Part shown: positions 51,426 to 63,327 of the stretch, piece by piece
Layout of the letters: each line of letters opens with the position of its first letter
Position numbering within the stretch: the stretch's first letter is position 1
Translations under genes and position numbers: made by a program
The notes under the pieces: model-generated
What the model saw: the letters and a program-made list of their open reading frames with translations, nothing else
Told to the model about the DNA's origin: nothing
Database searches by the model: none
Assembly (NCBI GenBank): GCA_023055355.1
Contig: JALJCS010000001.1
Span: 93,419,381-93,483,380 of the forward strand
DNA length: 64,000 nucleotides
Source of the DNA: Agelaius tricolor
Taxonomy: Eukaryota; Chordata; Aves; Passeriformes; Icteridae
Direction: 5' to 3'

Positions 51426-54092
51426 TCTGATTATACCATAGGAAAAAGAAGGGGGCTATTTAAAGATTTTAATTGGTTCTGAAGCTGACAATACTTTTTC
51501 CCTGTGTGTTGACAGCACTCATTGGCTTTCATTGAATTAGAGGGGACTTAGGACTGTTCTGACCCTGCAGGACACTGAAAGATATCTCAGACATTTCAAT
51601 CCTACAAAACAAGACTGTGGAGTCCAGATCACCTAATGTTTGATGACATTCCAGGCTAAGGTGCTTTTAGCAGAGCACCAGTCTTGCATTTCTTGCCCTA
51701 ACAGCAAAATGAGTTACTCATAAAACCAGTGAAAGTGGAGAAACAATGCATGCTTAAAATTGTTGTTACTAAAGATGGTGCTTACACTGTCACACTTTTG
51801 ATTTTCTCAATCTTGAATAAACTTTAGACATCTGTGGTAGAAAATACAGTTGAATCCCATCCATGCATGCTAATTTCAGAATAATTTTGCTGTGCCACTA
51901 ATGTTAGGGATGACAATCTAGTGACTCCCGTCTGACAGCTGATCTGTCATTTCCTATTTGCAAAAGTTAGCTGTAGCTGGAACAAGAGATAGGGAAAGCA
52001 TAAAATAAACTTTATAGTGAAAGACACAGGAGTTTAAAGGAGACTCTATTAATATACAACTCATTAACAGTGCTTTCAATTTTCATAATGCTGTACTGGG
52101 CTCTTTTACAACTGAGATATGAAAGGGGTGCGCTCACTCGCACCTATACTCACATATGCACAAGAGGAAATAATTTGTGAGAGTAACTACAGTGAATGAA
52201 GATAAATGCTGAGGGGTGAGAAAAAACACAAATTAATCCTTCAAAGCAGAAGTCTGAGAGGTGTAGATAGCAACCTGCAGCATTTAAGAGTGCCATATCA
52301 CAGACAAAAAGGAGTTTCCAAAACCTCGTGCGCAGATATTGCACTGATGCATTCACTTACATGAAAAGTGCAAAGGAATGTGGTTGCCCGCTTCAAATGA
52401 TTTAAGGGCTCACATGTTTGTAACACTTGCTTTTTTGCTGGTATTCCATCTTTGGAATGTAAGACAATACTGCTGGTGGTATCAAGCCCTTCTCTCAATA
52501 TGTAGAGCTAGAAAGACCAGCATAACTGATACAGAGATGGAAACTCTTCTGGTCAATATGTTTATTTCTGCCTTACAGGGTACTACTTTACTTCATGCAA
52601 GGGTTTGACTAATCACCAGAGGTGGGTAAATGTTTGGCCACAATCATCTTAAGAGTTGGTGGCTGTGCCAATCATGCAGATCATCTCTGGATGAGGGCAG
52701 AGCAAGAGATGGGAGACACAAGGACTGCTCATGAACTCAGGCTGGAGGATTTCCACAAAGAGCAAAGCCTCTTCAGGAAAAAAACAGTGTATGCAGTGCT
52801 TGCAACCTGGGAAAGCACAGAATAAGTGTGGAAGACAATAAGTGTAGAAGAAGAGGTCCTTCATTCAAGGAGACAGCAAAAAGGAGTGAGAAGGATTGGT
52901 TTTTAAAGCTCATATTGTCATCTATCTTAGCTATCAGAGTACAGGTATTTTCTATTCAGAGTTTGAGTTAGGTCTTTTGTTCTAGTTTAGGATTTTACAT
53001 TCCAATAAAACCTAGATTTGGAGATTAAGTGACTTTTTATAAGCTCCTTAGGCAAAAATGTGATATATTTACCTCAGGATGCAGACTTTCATAGAATCCT
53101 GTGCAAGCATCCTCTACTTGTTGATTAAACATTTCACCAGAGTTTAGCATTTCTCCTTGTTGACATAGTTATGTCTTTCATTTCTGCTCATGACCTAAGA
53201 GACCTCATTGTTCTCAGACAAAGCCTCAACTTAAATGGCACATATTTTTTTTCTGCTGGTTTCTCATAGCTTCTGATGTCAATTTTGCTTTGCAAGAAAC
53301 TGCACTGTAGTGTCTTTCAAGAATACACCTGCCTTTCTCCCCAGCAGCACTCCCATCTTCAGGTTACTGTGTAACTTACAACTTCAGTAGTCCACATCTT
53401 CCATTCCAGACAGAGAACCAGCTCAGCACAGTTTTTGTGCTATTATCTTGGCATCTGTCCCTGCATGGCAGTCCCAACTCAGTACCTTATCGCTGCAGAT
53501 TTTTATCCTGACGTTTGATGTGCACTCTGTTATGTAGACATCACAAACAGCTTTTGCCTGGAATCTCAATAGTAATCCATGGTTCACAGGAGAATTTGCA
53601 TAACATGACTGTTTGGGAAAAAAAAAAAATTACTTGCTTGGAATTTGATTTGTTTGCAGTTCTCTGTGATAATGGATCAAAAGATGATCTGGTAGTTTTA
53701 ATGCAATTTGTCCCTTCCCTTTCTGAGGCAGAAATTGATGTGTGCATTCACTATTAAGGTAGTAGCCCTACATTGTGAATTCTAGTTATTTGACCTATGC
53801 ATCTGTTCTATGCTGCAGTCGAGGTCTAAATTTCACTTTCTTACTTTATCCACTTTCTTTCTTAATCCAATATATTCCATCTATTCTTTTAAGCCATCTC
53901 ATAACCATTGGTATGTCTTCCTGTGTTTGAATGGGTGCACCACTGTGTACAGTTGTCTCACAGTTTGTAGTGATGGCCTAAAATTAGATGGCTGTGAAAG
54001 TTCAGAAATGCATCCATGTCAGTACTGCTGGGTGAGGGTCAATCCTTTCTCCCAACCAACATGTGAAAGGACAAGACAAAATGACCTCAAGT
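51426..54092. other. Stretch without recognised genes
   Basis: AT-rich DNA with short chance-length open frames only (for example 52150-52864 on both strands and 53515-53757). No repeat family, promoter or exon with both good splice signals was seen. Confidence 0.5.
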
Positions 54093-54262
54093 GACATCAG
54101 GGGAGGCTTAGATTGACTATTAGGAGAAAGCTTTCACTGAAAACATTGCCAGTCATTGGAACTGGCTGCCCAGGGAAATGCTGGTACCACCATACCTGTA
54201 GGTATCTAAAAGACATGGTTTACTGGTGGACTTGGAAGTATAGGTTATAGTTGAACTTGGTG
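54093..54262 (+). mobile_element. CR1 LINE 3' fragment
   Basis: Plus orientation. The landmarks are GGGGAGGCTTAGATTGACTA (GRFRLDI region), GAACTGGCTGCCCAGGGAAA (WNRLPRE region) and a 3' UTR part ending near GTTGAACTTGGTG. The terminal octamer tail is missing, so the copy is truncated at both ends. Confidence 0.88.
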
Positions 54263-54448
54263 CACATTTGCATATACAAATAAATATTTAATTGCAACAG
54301 TGTTGGTAAATTGCTCTTTGGCTGTATATCAGTAAAGGATTGTCTATTTTGTACTTGATACATTCCTGAGACTATAGCCACTCCTCTCTTTGAATAGTTG
54401 TTATTTAGATTGGAGAAAAAGTGTTTCGGTGATTTTTGCTTAAAATTA

Positions 54449-54506
54449 TCATTAAGAATTTGATTTCTGACAGTAGATCATTAAGGATTTGATTTCTGAC
54501 AGTAGA
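54449..54506. repeat. 29-bp tandem duplication
   Basis: 54449-54477 and 54478-54506 are head-to-tail copies (TCATTAAGAATTTGATTTC..., second with GGATTT) differing at one base. Confidence 0.95.
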
Positions 54507-54966
54507 TAAAACGACTTTTTGCCAAAGCTCAAAGACAGCAGCTGATTTCAAGGTGCTTTTGTCCTATCTTTCATATCTCTGGAGAAAGCCCAGTGCTTCA
54601 GAGAAGGGTTTTTCAGATAGTTGAATTGCTGCCAAAATCATGTTCCTCCCACCAGAGCTGTTCGGTGGGTGTGCTGTCATACAAGGAGGCAGCGTGTGTC
54701 TATGTGCTTCACACTCATACCTGTTGTGCTGCAGTCATGTTTTTGGGAAATGTTCTTGCTCTGGGCTTTTTTGAGTGGGTGCAATTACCGTGCACATGCT
54801 GCCATGCACATGGGCTAATTACAGCATCTGAAGGTGAAGACATGGAGATTTGGGACAGTACACAACTTCTCTAAAATTCCTTAACTTTTCTTGCCTGGGA
54901 CCTAGGAAAGCACCTGGTCTTTTACAGGCAGATTTACCTTTTTGCCACAGAGCTTTACCACAAGAT

Positions 54967-55082
54967 GAATGACTCATAGAATCATAGAACTGAATCATAG
55001 AATGGTTTGGATTGGAAGGGACTTTAAAAATCATCTGTTTCCAACACCTCTGCCATGGGCAGGGACACCTTTCATTAGATCA
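54967..55082 (-). mobile_element. Short CR1 LINE 3' end
   Basis: Minus orientation CR1 terminal sequence, starting with the octamer tail and ending abruptly at 55082 after CCTTTCATTAGATCA. It aligns without gaps to 51100-51215, and the match continues into the seven bases on its left side (54960-54966), giving a 123-bp shared block. Confidence 0.92.
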
Positions 55083-55553
55083 CGATTTACCGCGTAGTCC
55101 ATTCCCTTGTTCTTCACCTGATGCTTTAGGAGGTGTCTTTGCTGTGTGGTGTATCTGACAGAATAACTTGGAACTTGGTGGTAAGTTTAGAAAGGATGAA
55201 TAAAGCAGCCTGTGTTGAAGAGAATTTGAAAAGTGTGCATCAACTCTCTTGTGGCTTAATGAAACATCTGGAGACATAGGATTTGCAGGGCAGTGGGAGA
55301 AGATATAGGCACCCAGATGCCTCAAAGCCAGATTCTCAGGGATGGAGAAACTAATGGATAGAATAAATTTCTTGTCTAAAAGCTGATGATTGAAATCTCG
55401 TGTGGTCAGCAGATTCTTTTTTGCAGACAGTGTAAAAAAATGGAAAACTTTTATCTCATCCCAAGGTGATGCCCTAGACAGATGACTGAGATAGGGGACA
55501 GGAATCACTCTTTGCACAGGTCTGTGTTTCCTCATATTACTTGAAGAAATCAA
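55080..55553 (-). other. Longest non-repeat open frame (157 codons), probably not a gene
   Basis: A minus-strand ATG-initiated open frame of 157 codons. Its stop codon is formed by the three edge bases of the CR1 block (55080-55082), so the frame would originally have continued. The residue composition (many S, H, L; no clear hydrophobic core pattern) shows no domain, signal peptide or membrane segment. No splice or promoter context is seen. It is reported because of its length relative to the rest of the window, not because a function is recognised. Confidence 0.12.
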
Positions 55554-55564
55554 GTAAGGATTAT

Positions 55565-55588
55565 TCCTCTAGGAGTAATCCTAGAGGA
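55565..55588. repeat. Short overlapping palindromes
   Basis: TCCTCTAGGA (55565-55574) pairs with TCCTAGAGGA (55579-55588) around the loop GTAA. The same left part also belongs to a second inverted pair, GGATTATTCCT and AGGAGTAATCC, with one mismatch. Confidence 0.85.
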
Positions 55589-58552
55589 TTTAGGGAATTA
55601 AAAATACTGAGATGAAATGCCCCTATAACCTCTACGTTTCTTTTGCAATAAAGAACTTTTAGAGTAGAAAAACGTGCTGTTAGTCTGAAGCTGACAGATC
55701 CTTTACCTTCAAATTCTGCTTCTTTATTTTAAATATTATCACCTTAGATATGAGCACCCTCCCCTTCAGGAGCCTGTTTGCGTTAGAGAATAGCACATGA
55801 TTCATGCACACATGATTAAGTCCTTCCACTTCCAGGGGCCTTTGTCTGTACAGGAAAAGAGAAGCTTTCTGTGATGCTCCTTGGTGAGAGTCTCCTGACA
55901 GACCTGTCTGCTCCCTTTGCAAGTATGCTGGAGCATAAGCATGCACATTCCATCTGTAGGAATGGTAGAGGAGAAAAGTGCATTCAACATCTGTTGCAGG
56001 CAGTTATGAATATTACAGCAGTCTGGTTTTCCTAGGAATTATGCCTAAAGCAGGACCTATGGCTCAGACATTAAAAAGGGAAAAACTAGCCTAGTACAAT
56101 TTCTCTGAGTCTCTTATTTCCTATGATTTTCCTTCAAGTTTTTACCACATGTTCCTTGAGAAAAAATCAAGGTCAAATTTCCTTATCCTGATTTGTAGTT
56201 TTATCTTGTCATAGTTGGACATCTGGATGATCCCTCACAACATTTCTGAAATAAATTTGTGTGAATAATTGGCCTGGGTAGCAGAGGCAAGAAAATGTGA
56301 TATGAGGAGGTAATTAATACTTTGACTTTTCAGTAAAATTAATTTAAAATGTTTTATAGTACAAATTTGAATTTAAAATATACCTTTCTCTATGATTTTG
56401 TTTTTTGTTATTAATATTCAGGTTATATTTCTGTTTGAAATACCTCTTGGTAAAATTCTTGAAGTTGATTGCCTGAGCCAAATTTCACATGACAATGCAA
56501 ATTGCATATATGGTGGAGTAATTAGCATGTCCTTTAGCAGATCATTCAGCATCTACTTCTATTTGCCTCCCTAAAAGTAAAATGGTATGAAGTACTTTCT
56601 AAAATTCCTAACAGCATGATGGATGAACTATCTTCAAACTGAAATAAATCAGAATGGAAAAATTAATTTCCTTTCTTTCACAGATCTTCAAGACAGAAAA
56701 TATGCTTAAAGTATTGAAAAAAATATTTTTGAAAGTTCGCACAATTTTTTTTTAATCAAGGACAGTTACTTATCTCTGACATCAAAAAATCCCTAATTTG
56801 CATTAGTTTATATCAAAAGCGTCAGGATTATTATACAGAGTCCTTTCCTTTATAGACTCTAAAATAAAAATTAAACATCAGAATCTAATTGCAGTGTAAG
56901 ACAGAATGATACATGTTCTGAAAATCACTATAATGAGGCAAAAATAAATTTAAAATGGTCTTCATAAGACATTATACAAGTCATCTTCTTTCAGGATTTG
57001 AGTTCCATAAAGAAACATGATAAAATAATATGCAGTAAGTTATTACCCATTTGAAACATATGCTTATGTTAATAATAGAACTACACTTCATTTTAAACTG
57101 TTGCTTTCAGCACTAATTATGTGGCTTCCATCGCACCAAATATTTATGAGAAAAAACAAAATGAAGAGAAATTAAAAGATGAAAGAGAAAAATGTTGACA
57201 AATATTAGACAGTTTCACTTTGACATAATTGTGAGCTATTGAGAATGCCAGCAGTGATGTTCCAATGATTGTACATAATTATCCAGGGAGAAAGGGTTTT
57301 AAGAATTCATAACAACTCTTTAGCATATCTTACTGGATTTATGCCAACATGAAGGATTTGGTAATGAACTATTAATCTGACTGCTCCCTACCTGCCTGAG
57401 GTTTAAAATGTGGCTCTGTCTAAATGTCAGCTGCAATTAAGTGTTAGGACTAAAAACACCTTAGAAAATGAGAAAGTAGTAGGGTAGATTTTACTGTCTA
57501 TTATTGGTATTTATGGCTCTTCTCATGCTTAATCACTTGCACACTAAACACTTTTTTGCAGATATGTCTGGAAATAATGTTTAGTAGGAGAAATGGGGTG
57601 AAACAAAGACAGGGAGTTTAGAACAGGTAAAACATCCTGATAATGAAATCTGTTAGACAATAAAAGAATCCTGTGCAGGCAGAAGGGGAAACTTCAGTGC
57701 CTGGGACACATCCAATTAAACTAGAAAAACATTAGAAAATATTCTTGTTGGGACAGGAAACAGGTGCAATTAATATTTTTCATTACTAGTTTCTGTTATT
57801 CTCAAAGATTTTTCCCAGGCAAGAAATTTGGGAGTTTTCCTATCATGTCTGCAATGGGTAGTTCCATTGCCTTACGGAAAATAAAGTTGCAACATATATA
57901 TATTAACTTTGAAACTGTAAATGGAAAACTAATCATAATTTAATCCAGACATCCCTCATACTTACCTATTAACTGATGTTATTTAAGGAGTTATTTAAGG
58001 CTGGTAAGTCAGAAATCTCTTTTACTATATTCTTGTATAAGAGCAATTCTAAGAAAATTTCTACTGCAAAGTGTTCCTGTATGTATTCATGCTAGCAGTC
58101 ATGATGATCTTTTGTAATTGCTGAGGGAAGAGGATTTTTCTTGGAGTCACTCATAATTTTTCACTTACTGGGCAGAACTAGGCACACTTCAAAGTGGACA
58201 CCTGATAATGTAGCCCCAATATTTTAAAAGTACAAAAGGAATGGCTTAGTAATTGGGAGCAAGCATCTTGTTAGTCCCAAAATAAAAGGTTAAAGGATAA
58301 AACTGTTAATTTGCAATCCTTCAGGTTACACCAAAGCTGACCTTACTGGTTCTTAAAAGTCAACCATTAATTAATGTTCAGTAATTAATTTTGTTCCCAG
58401 ATTGAGTTACAACTGCAAGCATCTAATCATTTAGGCTGGAGTGATTTTTCATTACCCTTCTTCTGACTCTATATGCAAATACAAAATTGAATACCATACA
58501 AACTATTATTATATATACATATACACACCTACACATACACATATGCAGAAAA

Positions 58553-58554
<2 letters not shown>
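55589..58554. other. Stretch without recognised genes
   Basis: Strongly AT-rich DNA, stop codons in all frames. Only chance-length open frames (55680-55990 minus, 56392-56574 plus). No repeat family recognised. Confidence 0.5.

Positions 58555-58600
<46 letters not shown>
58555..58600. repeat. (AC)14 followed by (AT)9 microsatellite
   Basis: Fourteen AC units run directly into nine AT units. Flanking AC/AT-rich alternating sequence extends back to about 58508. Alternating purine-pyrimidine runs like this can adopt Z-DNA or cruciform structures. Confidence 0.95.
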
Positions 58601-58601
<1 letters not shown>

Positions 58602-59612
58602 ATATAAATATATTTAGATAGCAAGAAACAATAATTATTATAACTTGGATAAATGCTATTTATATTTCTCTGATCCAACTAATTTTCTTTAATGCATTTC
58701 ATTTTGAATAAAAATTTTCAATTTTCCAAAACTTTTGCAAAAATATTTGCGCTATTTTCAATTTATTATTTTTTATAATGGAATTGGGTATTTTACCTTA
58801 AAGATTTGTTCTTCTTCACTTCTTTCATCTCAGAAAGTGTAGTATATATAAGGAAGGACAAAGCCAAAACGTAGAAATGAAAGTAATACGCAAAATTTCC
58901 AAACTAGTTAGTTTATAAGCAATTTTTAATAAACAAAAATAATCTTAATAGATAATGAAATAAAAATTCAGCCTCTTTATTCCATTCTTTAACTCATCAG
59001 AAAATTAGATTTTGAATATTAGACTTTCACTATTCTGATGATATTCCGAAATAAAATTTGAAAAGCCAAACTATCTAACAGGCACTCAGTTTTCTGAGTA
59101 TTCACATGATCTGCAATAGTAAATATCCAGCTAAATAAAGTTTCCAGGAAGATTAAATCTTTGTAATGTATAACAGCAGTGCTTCCCACTTATTCCTGCC
59201 AGTGCTCACTCTGGGCTCATAGAGTTTATCTGTGACCCTGATTCCAAATTTATCTCAATTTAAAAAAGCAGCAAGTGATGCACTGGCAGTGTTCAAAGCA
59301 CGCTTGGTTTTTCCTGAGCATTTTACCAGACCCTGAGAGCAGCTTTTCCAGCTGACAGATCTTTTTGTGAGCTTCAACTGGGTCGGCACTCACATTGTGA
59401 TGCATGTCTGGATCTGAACTCTGTGCCCCTGCCCTGTCTCTCTGCTTGCTGTAAAGATTCACATTTCCAGAAATGCCTCAAAGATCTGCTCAGAGTGAGC
59501 TGCAATCTGAAGTCACAACACCCTGCCTGAACAGCATCATCCCTTCAGCATACTGCATGAGCTGATTAAAAAGACAGGATGATGAGTTTAAGTGAGAAAA
59601 ACTATCAAAAAA

Positions 59613-59909
59613 CTCTTCTCTTCTCTTCTCTTCTCTTCTCTTCTCTTCTCTTCTCTTCTCTTCTCTTCTCTTCTCTTCTCTTCTCTTCTCTTCTCTTCTC
59701 TTCTCTTCTCTTCTCTTCTCTTCTCTTCTCTTCTCTTCTCTTCTCTTCTCTTCTCTTCTCTCCTCTCCTCTCCTCTCCTCTCCTCTCCTCTCCTCTCCTC
59801 TCCTCTCCTCTCCTCTCCTCTCCTCTCTCCTTTTTCTTTTTTATCTTTTACTTTTTCTTTTTCTTTTTCTTTTTCTTTTTCTTTTTCTTTTTCTTTTTCT
59901 TTCTTTTTT
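59613..59909. repeat. Three-block pyrimidine array: (TTCTC)29, (TCCTC)13, (CTTTTT)n
   Basis: 59613-59760 is an essentially perfect TTCTC pentamer array of about 29 units. At 59761 the unit changes abruptly to TCCTC for 13 units (to 59825). After a short transition (59826-59850) a CTTTTT hexamer array runs to about 59902. Except for two A within the transition, the plus strand is all pyrimidine for almost 300 bases. No frame of a pentamer array of this type contains a stop, which explains the long LLFSS-repeat open frames here. Confidence 0.97.
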
Positions 59910-60166
59910 GATAATGAAAGAGAAGTGGAGGAAGAAAAAACCAGATTTTAAGAACAGGTCATTTTACTCTTAAAAGACAATTCATTAATTTTTAGTCATT
60001 TCAGTTTCACATTCCCAATTCAATTCCCAAGCCAAAAGACTAGGCCTGCACCCTGGTGTAGAGATCAGAGTAGCATCCTTTTGCCAAAAATTGTGAAGAA
60101 TCAGTAAAAACTAGATTTTTCATTTGTTAAAACACAACTTAGCCATAAGCCAGACGAGATAAGGGG

Positions 60167-60258
60167 TGAGGAGGGGGAGGGGAAGGGGAAGGGGAAGGGG
60201 AAGGGGAAGGGGAAGGGGAAGGGGAAGGGGAAGGGGAAGGGGAAGGGGAAGAGAAGGA
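60167..60258. repeat. (GGGGAA)12 purine array, G-quadruplex capable
   Basis: A 92-base all-purine stretch on the plus strand contains twelve exact GGGGAA units (60179-60250). Runs of four G spaced by AA meet the usual G-quadruplex pattern many times over. Asymmetry is opposite to the pyrimidine array 257 bases upstream. Confidence 0.97.
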
Positions 60259-61082
60259 TGAATGACTTTGCTTATATCAATTAGACAGCTGGAGACAATC
60301 ACTGTACAAAAGAAGGAGAGACCTTTAATTACTGTTGATAGACTTTATGCAGACTATCTCTCCACAAAAGCTTTGACAGATTTGCTCTCTACTAAGACAG
60401 GCCATCAGAGAATTAATTTGTATGTGTTTAACATTTACATACTTCATGAAAACTACAGACCAAGGAAATTGGAAAATATGTTTCAAAGCTTCAAATAATT
60501 TCTTTCCCTAGCAACTGCTTTGACTTTGCTTCAGAAATTGTTTATGCTTCTAATGGTAACTACATCAGCATTTGATGAAGGTTCCCTATTATGTAAAGGA
60601 CAAATGTAAAACATAAGAAGCATCAGAACAAGCATGGAAAAATCACAAGCGGTTCAATCCACAAATGAGATTTATGAGGGTTGTGGCACATTCTGTGATT
60701 ATGCCTAGATTAAAAATAAACCAGAACTGTATTTTCATATTATGGTGGTATATCATCTGCAAAATAGCCTAAATGGCATGCAGGGAATGGACTGAATTCA
60801 GCCCATAGGGGCAATCACCTGGGCACACCCTCTCCTGCTTACCACTTGGACAAAGCAACCTCATATGTGCACAGGTCCAGTCCCTGATATTGCTCATCAT
60901 TGTATCCCTCTTTCTCTCTCATGCATGGTACAAAATTCTGTGTATTCACTGAGGGCATATTATGTACATTTCTTCTTAACCCCATCTTTCTTTCCTGTCT
61001 TGTAAGATTTTCCAGCTAGTAAAATTTTTATATGTAATGTTATCTGTTTTTTTCATATCAAGTCATCATGAATTACAAGATA

Positions 61083-61918
61083 ACATACAGTCAAAGAATA
61101 ATCCACTTTGAAAGGGATATCTGAAGGTTTTCTTGCCTGAACCCTTATTCAAAGGTAGGACAAGTGTGAAATTTCAGCAAATTGCTCAGAGCTGCATCCA
61201 GTTGAATTCTGAATGCCTGCAGGGGTGAAGACGACCCACATATCTTCAGGTTTCCTCTTACAGTGTTTGATAACCTTCGCAGCAAATAAACTTTCCTTAT
61301 ACAAAGTCTAAATTTTGCTTGCTTCTACTCAGGTCTGGTGTCCCTTGTCCTTTTGCTTTGTAACTCCAAGAGCAGCCTGGCTCTGGCTTCTCTGTACCTT
61401 CCATTCAGCTAGTGGAAGTTTGCAATGAAATCTTCCTGAACCCCTTTTCTCCAGGCTGAACAAGCCAACTTTTCTCAGTGTTTCCTCATGCATCATGTGC
61501 TCCACTGTTCCACCTTCTGCATGGATCTTCACTGAAGTACCTCCCTGTGTGTGTCCTTGTCTCTCTTGCACTGGGGATCCCAGACCTGGACCCAGAACTC
61601 CAGATGTACCCCAGCTGTGCTGGCCAGAAGGGAAGGATGCCCTCACTCAGCTGGCAGGCACTGGTTACTCTTACACTATTCTTCATGAGGTTCCTGTCAG
61701 CCCATTTCTCCAGCTTGATGAGGTTCCTCTGAGATGCAGCCCTGCCCTGCACTTTACTGACAGTTTCATTCATATGGCTTTTATTTGTAAAGTAAATTAC
61801 CAAGGGTGCATGTAAACACTCATTGGCCCCGGATTACCCCCTGAGAACTACCATCAGCACTCACCTTCTACTTGGATTTTGTTCCACTGACATCTGCCCT
61901 TCAAGCTCAGTGTTTCAT
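61083..61918 (-). mobile_element. CR1 LINE 3' fragment, older
   Basis: Minus orientation. From the low-coordinate side, there is a worn 3' UTR (GAATAATCCACTTTGAAAGG), then GCAAATAAACTTTCCTTATA (IRKKFF region) and CCTTTTCTCCAGGCTGAACA (LFSLEK region). Next come CTGGGGATCCCAGACCTGGA and CCCAGCTGTGC, then TTGATGAGGTTCCTCTGAG (LDRLEKWA region). Finally GCCCCGGATTACCCCCTGAG near 61830 is an upstream part. Sequence between some landmarks is shortened. Many stops occur; the overlapping open frames on both strands are not genes. Confidence 0.88.
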
Positions 61919-62016
61919 CTTGTCTATTCTCAAGTACCATCACTAAATTTTCCTGTCCCTTATTGTTAATTCTTTTTATTAAAAAAAAGGCAAAAATAAG
62001 AAGAAACACAAGTGTA

Positions 62017-62089
62017 CTAGGCTTGAAAATCCCAACTCCCCACATTCAAACACTTCCTAGGCTTGAAAATCCCAACTCCCCATATTCAA
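62017..62089. repeat. 33-bp direct repeat, period 40
   Basis: 62017-62049 and 62057-62089 both start CTAGGCTTGAAAATCCCAAC and differ at one base. The 7 bases between belong to the 40-base period. Confidence 0.93.
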
Positions 62090-63265
62090 CTTTCCTACTT
62101 GTACCTTTCTTTTTTCCAGAAAATATTAAAAATAATGATTTCACATTCTAACATCTAGGAAAACCAAAGAGACAACAGATAATTTTTATTTTAAAGTTAG
62201 TTCTTTAAAAATCCTTCAAAGGGTTATCTGAGTTCATGACACCTGGATGGAATTTGCAGAAATTTTCTGAGCACTTCTGCTCCTTTTTTTTCTCTTTTTA
62301 AGGAAATTGGCAAAGAAAAATGTTCAGACCTGTACTTCCTTTCTTCAGAGGCTAGTCCTGAAAAAGCCCTCTTGAACTAATATGTAAATGTGTATTGCTG
62401 CATAAATTAAGGATTAGAAAAATGAGGCCAAACTCATTCAGTTTACTTTTTCCAGCCAGCCTTGTATAAATGAGGTGGCAATCTAGAAGAAGTTGGTCTT
62501 TTCATTTAAGCTGGGACTGTTCCAGAAGACCATGTACGAATAGAAATATTTATTGAAGATGAAATGTTCCAGACTTAAACAGGGGATAGGAACAGTAAAT
62601 TCCTGAATAGAAAACTGTATTTAATTTTATAATATTTGCTTTTTAAGATACTTTTTTCTTAAATCATAAATATTTTAATCTATTTCAAAAACCAGAAATT
62701 ATGTTGCTTTGGTATTTTAAAAAATTACTTCAGGCATTTATTAATCATCTATTAGATAATTAACAAGTATTTTTTTTTAATTCTGCATTAAAAAGTTGCA
62801 TATCTTTTTCTCAGAGAGTAGTCTGGCATATGGGCAGTTGTTCATTTTCATGAGTCAATTGACATTCAGAACTGACTTAACATAAAATATATGTCTTTAT
62901 TTTGGCTCTCAGTTACTTTTCTAGTTCATCTTAGTCCCAGTCCAAAAGCTAACAGCAGACTTCCTTTCATATAGGTATGCCTCATAGCAAAATTCAGTAA
63001 AAAATTTGCTTTCCTATGGAAGAAAGTTTGAGGTAAGGAGAAGATGTGGAAAGAGTCTTACAGACATATTCAAAAAGACATTTTTGCTTTGAGTTCAAAT
63101 CTTTGCCACAAGGAAACCTCACTGACAAAAAAAAAAATCAAAACAGTTTGTCAAAGAATTTCTGACTAGCTATTATTTCAGTATCACCAATAAATATCAC
63201 AAACCTGAAGCAGCAGTGGCAATACTACATAATTAATTGCATTTCATTTTCCTTCATTCCTGCAG

Positions 63266-63327
63266 TCCCTTAACTCATGACAATGAACAGGAAAAGCAAC
63301 CCAGCCACCAGCTGTCTCCAAACCAGG
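63266..63327 (+). other. Candidate coding exon, gene not recognised
   Basis: A 62-base segment follows TTTTCCTTCATTCCTGCAG, an excellent acceptor, and ends at CCAGG/GTAGGC, a moderate donor. One frame is open (one base, 20 codons, one base) and reads PLTHDNEQEKQPSHQLSPNQ, a hydrophilic segment. The end phase is 1. It could join in frame to the candidate at 63804 only in the frame that meets a TGA at 63883-63885. No gene is recognised. Confidence 0.25.

Noticed and set aside
59579..59951. Two open frames of 110 and 119 codons encoding LLFSS/SLLFS repeats
   Set aside because: They are translations of the pentamer microsatellite, which has no stop codon in any frame.
60120..60302. Minus-strand LP-repeat open frame
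   Set aside because: Translation of the GGGGAA array; not a gene.
61486..61815. Overlapping open frames on both strands of 84-106 codons
   Set aside because: They lie inside a decayed CR1 copy and do not follow the CR1 reading frame.
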